This document shows, piece by piece, positions 51,554 through 61,188 of a stretch of DNA of 64,000 nt (position 1 is the first letter of the stretch; each line of letters opens with the position of its first letter). A program made the translations under genes and the position numbers. The notes under the pieces were generated by a model, which saw only the letters and a list, made by a program, of their open reading frames with translations, was not told the origin of the DNA and made no database searches. Source of the DNA: Scleromatobacter sp038243995 (GTDB lineage Bacteria; Pseudomonadota; Gammaproteobacteria; Burkholderiales; Burkholderiaceae_C); contig JBBRTV010000016.1 in NCBI GenBank assembly GCA_038243995.1, positions 62,001-126,000 of the forward strand, in the 5' to 3' direction.

Positions 51554-52663
51554 CTATTCCTGCATCAGGGCGACGCCCTTGATCTGCGCGTGCAGCGCGT
51601 CGCCCGGCTGCAGCGCCAGCGCGTCGGCGCTCCGGCGCGTGATGCGCGCGAGAAGGCGCACACCGTCTGGCGCGCGTCCCGCATCCGCAGACGCCGATGC
51701 GCACAGCGCGAGCGTGAGCAAGGCCGTGCTGCGGTCGACCGCCAGCGCCTCCAGGCGCACCGGCAGCACGTTGAGGATGCTGGTCTCCCCGGGCCGCTGG
51801 CGGGTGACGCTGACATCGCGCGCCAGCACGCGGGCGCGCACCCGTGTCCCCAATGCGCCGGCCGTCTCGCCCAACCACAGCGCGCCGCCGGGAAAGGCGA
51901 TGCGCGAGAGCCCGTAGACCGGGTCGTGCTCGACGACCTCGGCCTCGATCACCACCCCGGCGTCGTCCTGCCGGGCGAGCGGCAGGTCGGTGCGCGCGAG
52001 CATCGCGGCCAGCGGGCCTGCGGCTCGCACCGATCCGGCTTCCATCAGCACGAGGGTGTCGGCGAGTCGCGCGACTTCGTCCAGCGCGTGGGTCACGTAG
52101 ACGATGGGCAGCGCGAGCTCGCGGTGCAGGCGCTCCAGGTAGGGCAGGATCTCGGCCTTGCGGGCGGCGTCGAGCGCGGCGAGCGGCTCGTCCATCAGCA
52201 GCAGCCGCGGTCGCGTGGCCAGGGCGCGCGCGATCGCGACGCGCTGGCGCTCGCCGCCGGAGAGCGTGTCGGGGCGGCGCCCGAGCAGGGAACCGATACC
52301 GAGCAGTTCGACCGTGGCGCGCAGGTCGAGGTCGCCGCCGCCCCCGCGCGCGGCGACGCGGCGCCGTCCGTAGTCGAGATTGCCCTGCACGCTCAGGTGG
52401 GGAAACAGCGCCGCCTCCTGGATCACATACCCGATCGAGCGGCAATGAACCGGAAGAAAGCGACCGGTGGCGTCGTCCTGCCAGACCTCGTCGCCGATCG
52501 CGACGCGCCCGGCCGCGCGTTCCAGGCCGGCCAGGGCGCGCAGCACCGTCGTCTTGCCGCATCCCGAGGCGCCCCACAGCGCTGTCACGCCTTGCGCGGG
52601 CAGGGCCAGGGAGACGTCGAGCGTGAAGTCGCCGCGCGCCAGCCGCAAGGTCGCCGCAATCAT
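51554..52663 (-). CDS. modC: Molybdate ABC transporter ATP-binding protein
   Basis: A 369-residue ATPase. Walker A GASGCGKTTVLRALAGL, Q-loop, signature LSGGERQRVAIARALA, Walker B LLLMDEPLAALDAARK and the His switch in VYVTHALDEVARL are intact. The C-terminal 130 residues hold a TOBE/Mop-like domain that binds oxyanions, as in ModC. Its start overlaps the modB stop by 4 bp. Energises molybdate uptake through ModB. Confidence 0.93.
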   Translation of the reverse strand: MIAATLRLARGDFTLDVSLALPAQGVTALWGASGCGKTTVLRALAGLERAAGRVAIGDEVWQDDATGRFLPVHCRSIGYVIQEAALFPHLSVQGNLDYGRRRVAARGGGGDLDLRATVELLGIGSLLGRRPDTLSGGERQRVAIARALATRPRLLLMDEPLAALDAARKAEILPYLERLHRELALPIVYVTHALDEVARLADTLVLMEAGSVRAAGPLAAMLARTDLPLARQDDAGVVIEAEVVEHDPVYGLSRIAFPGGALWLGETAGALGTRVRARVLARDVSVTRQRPGETSILNVLPVRLEALAVDRSTALLTLALCASASADAGRAPDGVRLLARITRRSADALALQPGDALHAQIKGVALMQE

Positions 52664-53346
52664 CGCGAGGTCTCCCGGCGTGGACGGGACGGTCGCGCCA
52701 GCGCATGGAGCGCGACCAGGGTGACCAGCGCGAACACGAGCATGCCGGCGGCGAGCGCGTTCGCGTCCGCGGTCGCGCCCGCCTCGACGTGGTCGTAGAT
52801 CGCCACCGACATCACGCGCGTCGCGCCCGGGATGTTGCCGCCAATCATCAACACCACGCCGAATTCGCCGGTGGTGTGGGCGAAGCCCAGGACGCAGGCG
52901 GTCAGCAGGCCCGGCCGCGCCAGGGGCAGCGCGATGCTGAAGAAGCGATCCCACGGTCCGGCGCGCAGCGTGGCGGCGGCTTCGAGCGCGCGCTCGGGAA
53001 TCGCCTCGAAGGCCTGCTGCAGGGGCTGTACCACGAAGGGCATCGAATACAGCACCGAGCCGACCACCAGTCCCGCGAAGGTGAAGGGCAGCCGCCCGAG
53101 TCCGATCGCCTGCGTCAGGTGCCCGATCGCGCCCTGCGGCCCCAGCGCGAGCAGCAGGTAGAAGCCGAGCACCGACGGCGGCAGGACGAGCGGCAGCGCG
53201 ACGATAGCGGCCGCCACGGGCTTGACGCGCGAATGCGTGCGCGCCAGCCACCAGGCGATCGGCGTGCCGAGCAGCAACAGCACCGCGGTGCTCGAGGCCG
53301 CCAGTTCGACGGTCAGGCGGACGGCGCTCCAGTCGTCGGAAGTCAT
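52660..53346 (-). CDS. modB: Molybdate ABC transporter permease
   Basis: A 228-residue inner-membrane permease with five or six helices. The binding-protein-dependent transport signature is present: EAAATLRAGPWDRFFSIALP with the ATPase-coupling EAA loop. The early LAASSTAVLLLLGTPIAWWL is typical of ModB/CysT families. Between modA and modC the molybdate role is clear. Confidence 0.92.
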   Translation of the reverse strand: MTSDDWSAVRLTVELAASSTAVLLLLGTPIAWWLARTHSRVKPVAAAIVALPLVLPPSVLGFYLLLALGPQGAIGHLTQAIGLGRLPFTFAGLVVGSVLYSMPFVVQPLQQAFEAIPERALEAAATLRAGPWDRFFSIALPLARPGLLTACVLGFAHTTGEFGVVLMIGGNIPGATRVMSVAIYDHVEAGATADANALAAGMLVFALVTLVALHALARPSRPRRETSR

Positions 53347-53370
53347 GTGCTTCTCCGGTCTTCGAAGCGC

Positions 53371-54150
53371 TCAGTGGCGGTAGCCATAGGCCTGCATCAC
53401 GGCCCTGGCGGAGTCGCCCTTCAGCCAGGCGAGCAACGCCGTGGCCGCCGGGTTCTTCTCGCCTGTCTTGAGCAGCACCGCGTCCTGGCGGATCTCGCCG
53501 TAAAGCGACTGCGGCACCCGCCACATGGATCCGGCGACCGGCTTGCCCGGCGCCGCCACCTGCGAAAGCGCGACGAAGCCCAGCTCCGCATTGCCGCTGG
53601 AGACGAACTGGTACGCCTGCGCGATGCTCTCGGCCATGACCAGTCGGGGCTCCAGCGCCTGCGCCAGCCCGCGCGCCTTCAGGACTTCGAGTCCGGCCGC
53701 GCCATAAGGGGCCAGCCTCGGGTTGGCGATCGCGAGGTGCGTGAACCTGCCGGCCGACAACACCGCGCCCTGGTCGTCGACGAAGCCGGGCTGCGCGCTC
53801 CACAGCACGAGCTGGCCGATCGCGTAGGTGAAGTTGCTGCCCGCGACCGCCAGCCCCTCGGCGACGAGCTTCCTCGGCGTCTCGTCGTCGGCGGCGATCA
53901 ATACCTCGAACGGCGCCCCCGCGACGATCTGCGCGTGGAACTTGCCCGTGGACCCCGAGGAGACCTTGAGCGAATGGCCGGTCGCGGCCGTGAAGCCTTC
54001 GCCGATCTTCTCGAGCGGGCCGGCGAAGTTCGCCGCGACGGCGACCGTGACCTCGCCCGCGTGCGTCGCCGCGCTGGCGAGACAGAGGGTGGCCACGACC
54101 AGCGCGGTGCGCAGGAAGCGGGTCGGTTGCATCGTCTGTCCTTGTTTCAT
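53371..54150 (-). CDS. modA: Molybdate-binding periplasmic protein
   Basis: A 259-residue exported binding protein. The signal peptide ends near residue 31 (LASAATHAGEVTVAVAANF). The oxyanion pocket residues appear in AANFAGPLEKIGEGF, SGSTGKFHAQIVAGAPFEVL and later GAAGLEVLKARGLAQALEPR. The start at 54150 has AAGGAA upstream; an internal ATG six residues on also works. It lies 13 bp after modE. Confidence 0.93.
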   Translation of the reverse strand: MKQGQTMQPTRFLRTALVVATLCLASAATHAGEVTVAVAANFAGPLEKIGEGFTAATGHSLKVSSGSTGKFHAQIVAGAPFEVLIAADDETPRKLVAEGLAVAGSNFTYAIGQLVLWSAQPGFVDDQGAVLSAGRFTHLAIANPRLAPYGAAGLEVLKARGLAQALEPRLVMAESIAQAYQFVSSGNAELGFVALSQVAAPGKPVAGSMWRVPQSLYGEIRQDAVLLKTGEKNPAATALLAWLKGDSARAVMQAYGYRH

Positions 54151-54163
54151 GAGGGAATTCCTT

Positions 54164-54988
54164 TCAATCGATGACGGCCAGGATCACGCTCGACACCTTG
54201 AAGATCGCGCCGGCGCGCACGCCCACGGCCAGGCCGAGCGACTCGACCGACTCGCGCGTCACCACGGCCGTGGCGGTGCGTCCGTGGCCGATGTCCAGCG
54301 TCACTTCCGCGTTGACGGGGCCATCGACGATGCGCACGACGCTGCCCCAGAGCCGGTTGCGCGCGCTCACGCGCATCGCCTCGTCGGTGAGCAGCAGCAC
54401 AGAAGACGCCTTGACGAGCGCCACTACCTCGGTGCCGATCGCCAGGCCCAGGTGGACGGCGGAGTCGCGCGTCACCACCGCCGCGAGTTCGAGGCCGTCG
54501 TCGATGCGCAGGAGCACCTCGAAATCGACGGGGCCTTCACGCAGGCCGACGACCTGGCCCACGTACTGGTTGCGCGCGCTGCTGCGCACCGACATGCGAC
54601 GCAGCAGCCGCTGGAACGAGCGCATGTCGCCCACCGGGTCGGTCTCGAAGCGATCGGCCAGGCGAGTCAGGGCTTCCTGGTATTCGGCTTCCACCGCGCG
54701 GTAAAGCGCGATCATCCGGCGCCCATACGCGGTCACCAGCGTTCCGCCGCCGGCGCGCCCGCCCGCGCTGCGTTCGACGAGGGGCTGGTCGGCGAGGTTG
54801 TTCATCGCGTCCACCGCGTCCCAGGCCGACTTGTACGACAGCGGCACGTGCTTGGCCGCCTGCGAGATCGAGCCGTAGGTGTCGATCGCCTCCAGCAGGC
54901 GCACGCGCGTGCCGCCGAGGAAGGCGCCCAGGTCGGTCGTCACTTCGAGGTGGCCGGTGAGGCGCGGGGCGACATGGCGAGGCTTCAT
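54164..54988 (-). CDS. modE: Molybdate-responsive transcriptional regulator ModE
   Basis: A 274-residue protein of the full-length ModE type. The N-terminal LysR-like winged HTH (residues 15-115) shows LLEAIDTYGSISQAAKHVPL followed by SYKSAWDAVDAMNN, with the RSAGGRAGGGTLVTAYGRRM wing. Two tandem Mop/TOBE domains follow (each starting SARNQYVG or SARNRLWG), which bind molybdate. It senses molybdate and represses modABC. It is the first gene of modEABC here, so it probably autoregulates through the box upstream. Confidence 0.93.
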   Translation of the reverse strand: MKPRHVAPRLTGHLEVTTDLGAFLGGTRVRLLEAIDTYGSISQAAKHVPLSYKSAWDAVDAMNNLADQPLVERSAGGRAGGGTLVTAYGRRMIALYRAVEAEYQEALTRLADRFETDPVGDMRSFQRLLRRMSVRSSARNQYVGQVVGLREGPVDFEVLLRIDDGLELAAVVTRDSAVHLGLAIGTEVVALVKASSVLLLTDEAMRVSARNRLWGSVVRIVDGPVNAEVTLDIGHGRTATAVVTRESVESLGLAVGVRAGAIFKVSSVILAVID

Positions 54989-55118
54989 GGCTGTATGCCT
55001 TTCCCTATGGCGCTCCCAGGTGGAAGAAGGTTCAGTGCGAATCGCATCGTTGCGCGCGGTGCGCGTCGTGAACCAGATCGGGAATCGCCAGGCTCTTCAT
55101 TGTCGGGCTTCCGACGAG

Positions 55119-55142
55119 CGCTGTATTCGCAAGGATATAACG
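55119..55142 (-). promoter_or_regulatory. ModE-type operator upstream of modEABC
   Basis: On the minus strand CGTTATAT, eight bases, then ATACAGCG: two half-sites in the geometry of the ModE box (CGnTATAT-N8-ATATAnCG), with six of eight bases symmetric. It lies about 130 bp upstream of modE. The consensus comes from E. coli; the position fits repression by ModE-molybdate. Confidence 0.6.
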
Positions 55143-55243
55143 CAAGAGACGCCGAAGCGAAGATCGCAGATCAGGATCTCCTCGCGCTCGCACAACTGGC
55201 GATGGAAGAACGCGCCCCGGCCGTCGCACGCGCACGGCGCGCT

Positions 55244-56167
55244 TCAGGCCCCGTCGCGCCTGCGCTGGTAGATCCCCAGTTGCACGCAGGCCGCGCCGAC
55301 CAGCGGCGTCGGCACGCCCAGCGCACGGGCGCGGGCGCGCAGGTCGCCGAGGATCTGGTCGACCTCGACGGCGTTGCCTGCCTGCAAGTCGCGGTACATC
55401 GACGAGGTCAGCGGCGAGCCCGGGGTCGTCAGCAGCGCGAGCAAGGCCTGCACGACCTCGTCGCGCGGCGCGAAGCCCGCCGCGGCGGCCACCGCGGCCG
55501 CCTCCATGAAGAACGCGCGCACGAACTCGGCGCCGCCTGCGGTCGCCTCGATGTCGCCGACGCTGCCGCGCGCGAGGCAGGTGACGCCACCGAGCGTCGC
55601 CAGCATGATCCACTTGTTCCACAGTTCCTGCGCGATGCGCGGGGAAAGCGTCGCGTCGAAGCCGGCACCGCCCAGGAACGCGTGCAGGCGCGCGATGCGC
55701 TCCGAGGCGTGGCCGTCGAGCTCGCCGTAGAGTAGCTCGTGCATCGGCGTCAGCTGGACGACCCGGCCCTCGGCGTCGAGCTGGGTCGACACGCGGCACA
55801 CGCCGCCGACGACGCGCGCGGCGCCGAAACGCGCCCGCAGGTCGTCCACGTGCTTCATGCCGTTGAGCACCGGCACGATCATCGTGTCCGGGCCGACGGC
55901 GGGGGCGAAGTCGACCATGGCGGACGGCAGCGCGAAGGCCTTCACGGTGACCAGCACGATGTCGAACGGGGTCGTCAGCGCAGCGGCCGTGACGAGCGCC
56001 GGCTGCACCGCGAAATCGCCGTGCGGACCGAGCACCTGCAGGCCGGTGCGGCGCAGTTGCGCAGCACGCGCCGGGCGCACGAGGAAGGTGACGTCCCGCC
56101 CCGCCTGCTGCAGGCGGGCGCCGAAATAGCCGCCGGTCGAACCGGCTCCCACGATCAGGATCTTCAT
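55244..56167 (-). CDS. 2-Dehydropantoate 2-reductase family protein (ApbA/PanE)
   Basis: A 307-residue NADP-dependent reductase. The N-terminal Rossmann motif is KILIVGAGSTGGYFGARL. The catalytic Lys is near the middle in ELWNKWIMLATLGGVTCLAR, and a late SSMYRDLQAGNAVEVDQILG is the PanE-type substrate helix. The family makes pantoate for CoA, but many paralogues act on other 2-keto acids. No panB or panC is adjacent, so the role is open. ATG 56167 is chosen, with GGAG nine bases upstream. Confidence 0.88.
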   Translation of the reverse strand: MKILIVGAGSTGGYFGARLQQAGRDVTFLVRPARAAQLRRTGLQVLGPHGDFAVQPALVTAAALTTPFDIVLVTVKAFALPSAMVDFAPAVGPDTMIVPVLNGMKHVDDLRARFGAARVVGGVCRVSTQLDAEGRVVQLTPMHELLYGELDGHASERIARLHAFLGGAGFDATLSPRIAQELWNKWIMLATLGGVTCLARGSVGDIEATAGGAEFVRAFFMEAAAVAAAAGFAPRDEVVQALLALLTTPGSPLTSSMYRDLQAGNAVEVDQILGDLRARARALGVPTPLVGAACVQLGIYQRRRDGA

Positions 56168-56215
56168 GCGCAAGCACTCCTCGTTGACATTGGGCGCCGG
56201 GTCGACCGCGCGTTC

Positions 56216-57373
56216 TCAGGCGTCGCGCGCAGGCCAGCCGCCGCGGGCGAGATCCGCGTCGTGCTGGCCCAGCGTGGGCGCCGGGTGCGCGATGCCGCCC
56301 GGCGTGGTCGCCAGCTTGGGCACGATGCCGGGCACCTTCAGCGGGCGCCCGTCCGCCGTCATGGTTTCGACGATCATCCCGCGCGCCGCATATTGCGGAT
56401 CGCTGGCGATGTCGGCCACCGAGTAGATCTTGCCCGCGGGAACGGCGGCGGCATCGAGCGCCGCCAGCACCTCCGCGCGCGTGCGGCGGCAGGTCCAGGC
56501 GCCGATCGCGACGTCGATCTCGTCGCTGCGCAGGGCGCGACCGTCGTTGTGCTTGAGGCCGGGATCGTCCGCGAGATCGGGGCGCCCGATCGCGCGCATC
56601 AGGCGCCTGAAGATGCTGTCGCCGTTGCCGGCGACGAGCACGTACTGCCCATCGCTGCACGGGTAGGCGTTGGTCGGCGCTATCCCAGGCAGCGCGCTGC
56701 CGGCGCGCTCGCGCACGGCGCCGAAGGCGTCGTATTCCGGCAGCAGGCTTTCCATCACGTTGAAGACCGCCTCGTACAGCGCGACGTCGATCACCTGGCC
56801 CGCGCCGCCGTGCGCGACGCGGTGGTGCAGCGCCACGAGAACGCCGATCACGCCGTGGAGCGCGGCGAGCGTGTCGCCGATCGAGACGCCCGCGCGCACC
56901 GGCACGCGGCCGGGCTCGCCGGTGAGGTAGCGCATGCCGCCCATCGCCTCGCCGATGACGCCGAAACCGGGCTTGTCGCGGTACGGACCGGTCTGCCCGT
57001 AGCCCGAGATGCGCAGCATGATGAGCTTGGGATTGAGCGCGTGCAGCGCGTCCCAGCCGAGCCCCCAGGCCTCCAGCGTGCCCGGCTTGAAGTTCTCGAT
57101 CAGCACGTCGGCCTCGGCCGCCAGCGCACGCACCGCATCCTGGCCTTGCGGCGTGCGCAGGTCGAGGCAGACCGAGCGTTTGTTGCGCGACTGCACCTCC
57201 CACCAGACCGACGTGCCGTCGCGCAGCAGGCGCCACTTGCGCAGCGGATCGCCCATGCCGCCGGGCTCGACCTTGATGACGTCGGCGCCGAACTCGGCGA
57301 GCGTCTTGCCTGCGAACGGGCCGGCGATCAGTTGCCCGAGTTCCAGCACCTTCAGGCCTTTCAGTGCGTCCAT
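56216..57373 (-). CDS. CaiB/BaiF-family (class III) CoA-transferase
   Basis: A 385-residue protein. The N-terminus MDALKGLKVLELGQLIAGPF, the CoA-binding block RNKRSVCLDLRTPQGQDAV and the conserved Asp region ISIGDTLAALHGVIGVLVAL-like turn are family marks. It moves CoA between carboxylic acids (formyl-, succinyl-, or other CoA donors). The substrate is unknown. It lies 48 bp from the reductase on the same strand, suggesting joint metabolism of an organic acid. The start is divergent from the glrK-like kinase. Confidence 0.9.
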   Translation of the reverse strand: MDALKGLKVLELGQLIAGPFAGKTLAEFGADVIKVEPGGMGDPLRKWRLLRDGTSVWWEVQSRNKRSVCLDLRTPQGQDAVRALAAEADVLIENFKPGTLEAWGLGWDALHALNPKLIMLRISGYGQTGPYRDKPGFGVIGEAMGGMRYLTGEPGRVPVRAGVSIGDTLAALHGVIGVLVALHHRVAHGGAGQVIDVALYEAVFNVMESLLPEYDAFGAVRERAGSALPGIAPTNAYPCSDGQYVLVAGNGDSIFRRLMRAIGRPDLADDPGLKHNDGRALRSDEIDVAIGAWTCRRTRAEVLAALDAAAVPAGKIYSVADIASDPQYAARGMIVETMTADGRPLKVPGIVPKLATTPGGIAHPAPTLGQHDADLARGGWPARDA

Positions 57374-57528
57374 GTGCGTGTCGTTGCCCTGCGTGTCGAT
57401 GGGCCGCACTCTACGCCGCCGCCGGGCGGCGTTGCGTCTGCTTTCACGCGCGACGCGTCCGGCACGTGACAATGGCGCCGCGCCGCTCCCGCGCCGCGCC
57501 GTCGAACACCGCCACGTATCCTCCCCGC

Positions 57529-58959
57529 ATGGGTTTCTCCAGTTTCCTCCGCCCCTCGTTCCGCCAGACGCTGCTCGCCGCCTTCCTGCTCATCGCCGGC
57601 CTGCTCGCCGCCGCGTCGCTCGGCGGCTTGTTCACGCTCGAGCGCGTGATGGCGCAGAGCCGCGCCGCGACGGAACGCGCGCTGCTGCTGACCACCGATG
57701 CGCGCCAGCTTGCCGAGCGCAGCGTCGCCATGGAGCGCAGCGCGCGCCAGTACATCGTGCTCGACGATCCGTCGCTGCTGCGCGGGTTCTCGCAGGCGTC
57801 CGACGACGCGACCCGGCTGCTGGCGGAGATGCGCGCCCATGACCTGCCCGCGGCGCTCGCGAAACGCTGGCTCGCCCAGCTGCCGCCGATCAAGGCGCAG
57901 CTCGGCGGCCCCAAGGCGTCGATCCAGGAACGCGAGGATGCGCTCGACGCGCGGTTTCGCGACCTCGATCGCGCCAATGTCGAGATCGCCGAGGAAGTGC
58001 GCCGCAGCGGCGAGGCGCGCAGCGGCCTGCTGCAGGCCGAACTCGAGGCGGGACGCGTATCGGTCGGCCGCCAGGTGCTCGGCGCGATCGTGCTGGCCGC
58101 GCTGCTCGCCCTCGCCTTCGGCGTCTGGCTGACGCGGCCGCTCAAGCGCCTGGAACGCGCCATCGCCGGACTGGGCGAGAACCGCATGGATCACCCCGTC
58201 GACATCCGCGGCCCGAGCGATCTCCGCTCGCTCGGCCAGCGTCTCGAATGGCTGCGCCTGCGCCTGAAGGAACTCGACGAGGACAAGGCGCGTTTCCTGC
58301 GCTACACGTCGCACGAGCTGAAGACCCCGCTTGCGGCGCTGCGCGAAGGCGTCGCATTGCTGGAGGACGGCGTGGCGGGGCCGCTGACGCCCGACCAGCG
58401 CGAGATCGCGCGCATCCTCGGCCACAACACCGCGACGCTGCAGGGCCAGATCGAGGCGCTGCTGCGCTTCAACGCCGCGGCGTTCGAGGCGCGCCGCCTG
58501 AACCGCAGCAAGACCGACCTGCGCGCGCTGCTGCATGCTCTCATCGAGCAGCAGCGCCTGCAATGGCAGGCCCGCAGGCTGACGATAGCCCTCGAGGGCG
58601 AGGCGCCGCCGCTGGCGGTCGACGCGGACAAGCTCTCGGCGGCGCTCGGCAACCTGTTGTCCAATTCGATACGCTTCAGCCCGATTGACGGCACCATCGC
58701 CCTCGGGCTCTCGTCGCGGCGCGGCGTCGTCCGCATCGATCTCCAGGATCAGGGGCCGGGTGTCGCGCCCAACGATCGAGCGCGGATCTTCGAGCCGTTC
58801 TTCCGTGGCGAGGTGCAGCCGGAAGACGCGGTGCGCGGCACCGGCATCGGCCTGTCGATCGTGCGCGAGTACGTCCAGGCGCACGGCGGCCGAGTCGACC
58901 TCCTGCCTGACGGGCCAGGCGCCCATTTTCGAATCGAGCTTCCCCATGTCACCGATTGA
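57529..58959 (+). CDS. glrK: Sensor histidine kinase, GlrK/QseE-like
   Basis: A 476-residue membrane kinase. Two membrane segments lie near residues 13-34 and 183-200, with a helical periplasmic region of about 145 residues between them. A HAMP linker follows, then the phospho-His at about residue 262 in RYTSHELKTPLAALREG, N-box LGNLLSNSIRFSP and GTGIGLSIVREYV. Gene order kinase-lipoprotein-NtrC-type regulator is that of glrK-qseG-glrR (qseEGF). The signal is unknown in this organism. The ATG at 57529 opens the first membrane helix. Confidence 0.88.
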   Translation: MGFSSFLRPSFRQTLLAAFLLIAGLLAAASLGGLFTLERVMAQSRAATERALLLTTDARQLAERSVAMERSARQYIVLDDPSLLRGFSQASDDATRLLAEMRAHDLPAALAKRWLAQLPPIKAQLGGPKASIQEREDALDARFRDLDRANVEIAEEVRRSGEARSGLLQAELEAGRVSVGRQVLGAIVLAALLALAFGVWLTRPLKRLERAIAGLGENRMDHPVDIRGPSDLRSLGQRLEWLRLRLKELDEDKARFLRYTSHELKTPLAALREGVALLEDGVAGPLTPDQREIARILGHNTATLQGQIEALLRFNAAAFEARRLNRSKTDLRALLHALIEQQRLQWQARRLTIALEGEAPPLAVDADKLSAALGNLLSNSIRFSPIDGTIALGLSSRRGVVRIDLQDQGPGVAPNDRARIFEPFFRGEVQPEDAVRGTGIGLSIVREYVQAHGGRVDLLPDGPGAHFRIELPHVTD

Positions 58960-59596
58960 AGTCCTGCTCCCGCCCGCTGCGCGCCCCCGCGCGGCCCCGG
59001 TACCGCCCGCGCCGCGCGGGGCGGCGGCGCTGGCGGCCGCCTGGGCCGCCGTCGCGCTGGCCGGCTGCGTCACGCCCAAGGAAGTGCCGCCGCCGCCGCC
59101 GGCGCCTGTCGTGGTCGCCCCCGTCGTGCATTGCGATCCGCCGCGCACCCCGCAGGACCTGGCGGCGCAATCGCTGCTCGCGACGCAGGACAGGCTGAGC
59201 GCGCTGAACACGGCCGACCTGACGCAGGAAGCCGCCCACGCGAGCGACCCGGCGGCGGTCGAGGCGACGATGACGCAGGCGCTCGCGCTCAGCATGACGC
59301 ACGCGCCCGGCGATCTCGTCCGCTCGCTGGGGCTGCTCGACCAGGTGCTGCACAACAACGCGCCGCAGGCCGACGCCTGGCGCAGCCTGGCGCGCCTGCT
59401 CGCCTACCGCCTGGGCGAGCAGCGCCGCGCCGAGGAACTGGTCGAACGCAACGCGCAGCAGTTGCGCGATGCGCAGCGCGACGGCCAGCGCAAGCTCGAC
59501 CAGCTCAACGACAAGCTCGAGGCGCTCAAGGCGATCGAGCGCAGTCTCAATACGCGCCCCGGGCCGTCGGGTTCGACGTCCAAGCCCGGGCCCTGA
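58946..59596 (+). CDS. qseG: QseG-like lipoprotein
   Basis: A 216-residue protein between kinase and regulator. The N-terminal signal ends in a lipobox-like AVALAGCVTP at about residue 40, so an outer-membrane lipoprotein is expected. The rest is helical with a C-terminal coiled coil (ELVERNAQQLRDAQRDGQRK). E. coli QseG is the lipoprotein that controls GlrK. Sequence similarity is weak but position and type agree. Start ATG overlaps the end of glrK by 14 bp. Confidence 0.7.
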   Translation: MSPIEVLLPPAARPRAAPVPPAPRGAAALAAAWAAVALAGCVTPKEVPPPPPAPVVVAPVVHCDPPRTPQDLAAQSLLATQDRLSALNTADLTQEAAHASDPAAVEATMTQALALSMTHAPGDLVRSLGLLDQVLHNNAPQADAWRSLARLLAYRLGEQRRAEELVERNAQQLRDAQRDGQRKLDQLNDKLEALKAIERSLNTRPGPSGSTSKPGP

Positions 59597-59601
59597 CCGT
59601 C

Positions 59602-60969
<1,368 letters not shown>

Positions 60970-61022
60970 CGACAGGAGAAATCCTTTTAAAATCAACGTG
61001 TTACGGCGATAGCCTGATTTGC

Positions 61023-61040
61023 TGTCGCAATCGACCGACG
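61023..61040. promoter_or_regulatory. GlrR-type enhancer site 2 (TGTC-N10-GACG)
   Basis: TGTC, ten bases, GACG: one mismatch from the GlrR motif. It lies about 125 bp upstream of the predicted opgG start. Two spaced sites suit a hexameric NtrC-type activator. Confidence 0.55.
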
Positions 61041-61102
61041 CTTTCAGGCCGAAAACCCGTGAATGCACCGTCCCGATCCTGGAAAGCAGGCTTTCGCGCT
61101 CC

Positions 61103-61115
61103 CAACTCATTGATT
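61103..61115. promoter_or_regulatory. IHF binding site
   Basis: CAACTCATTGATT is a full match to YAANNNNTTGATW, the reverse complement of the IHF consensus. It lies between the enhancer sites and the sigma-54 promoter, where IHF bends DNA to bring activator and polymerase together. Confidence 0.6.
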
Positions 61116-61132
61116 CATAAAGACTTTCCGGA

Positions 61133-61149
61133 CTGGCACGCGCATTGCG
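61133..61149 (+). promoter_or_regulatory. Sigma-54 promoter of opgGH
   Basis: TGGCACGCGCATTGCG: the -24 element TGGCAC and -12 element TTGC with the correct five-base gap. This agrees with the consensus TGGCACN5TTGCW except for a final G. It lies 40 bp before the opgG ATG, with the start expected near 61160. No competing sigma-70 promoter is obvious. Confidence 0.8.
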
Positions 61150-61188
61150 AATGGAGAGGAGCAAACCTGCTCCGCACTCCTGAACACA

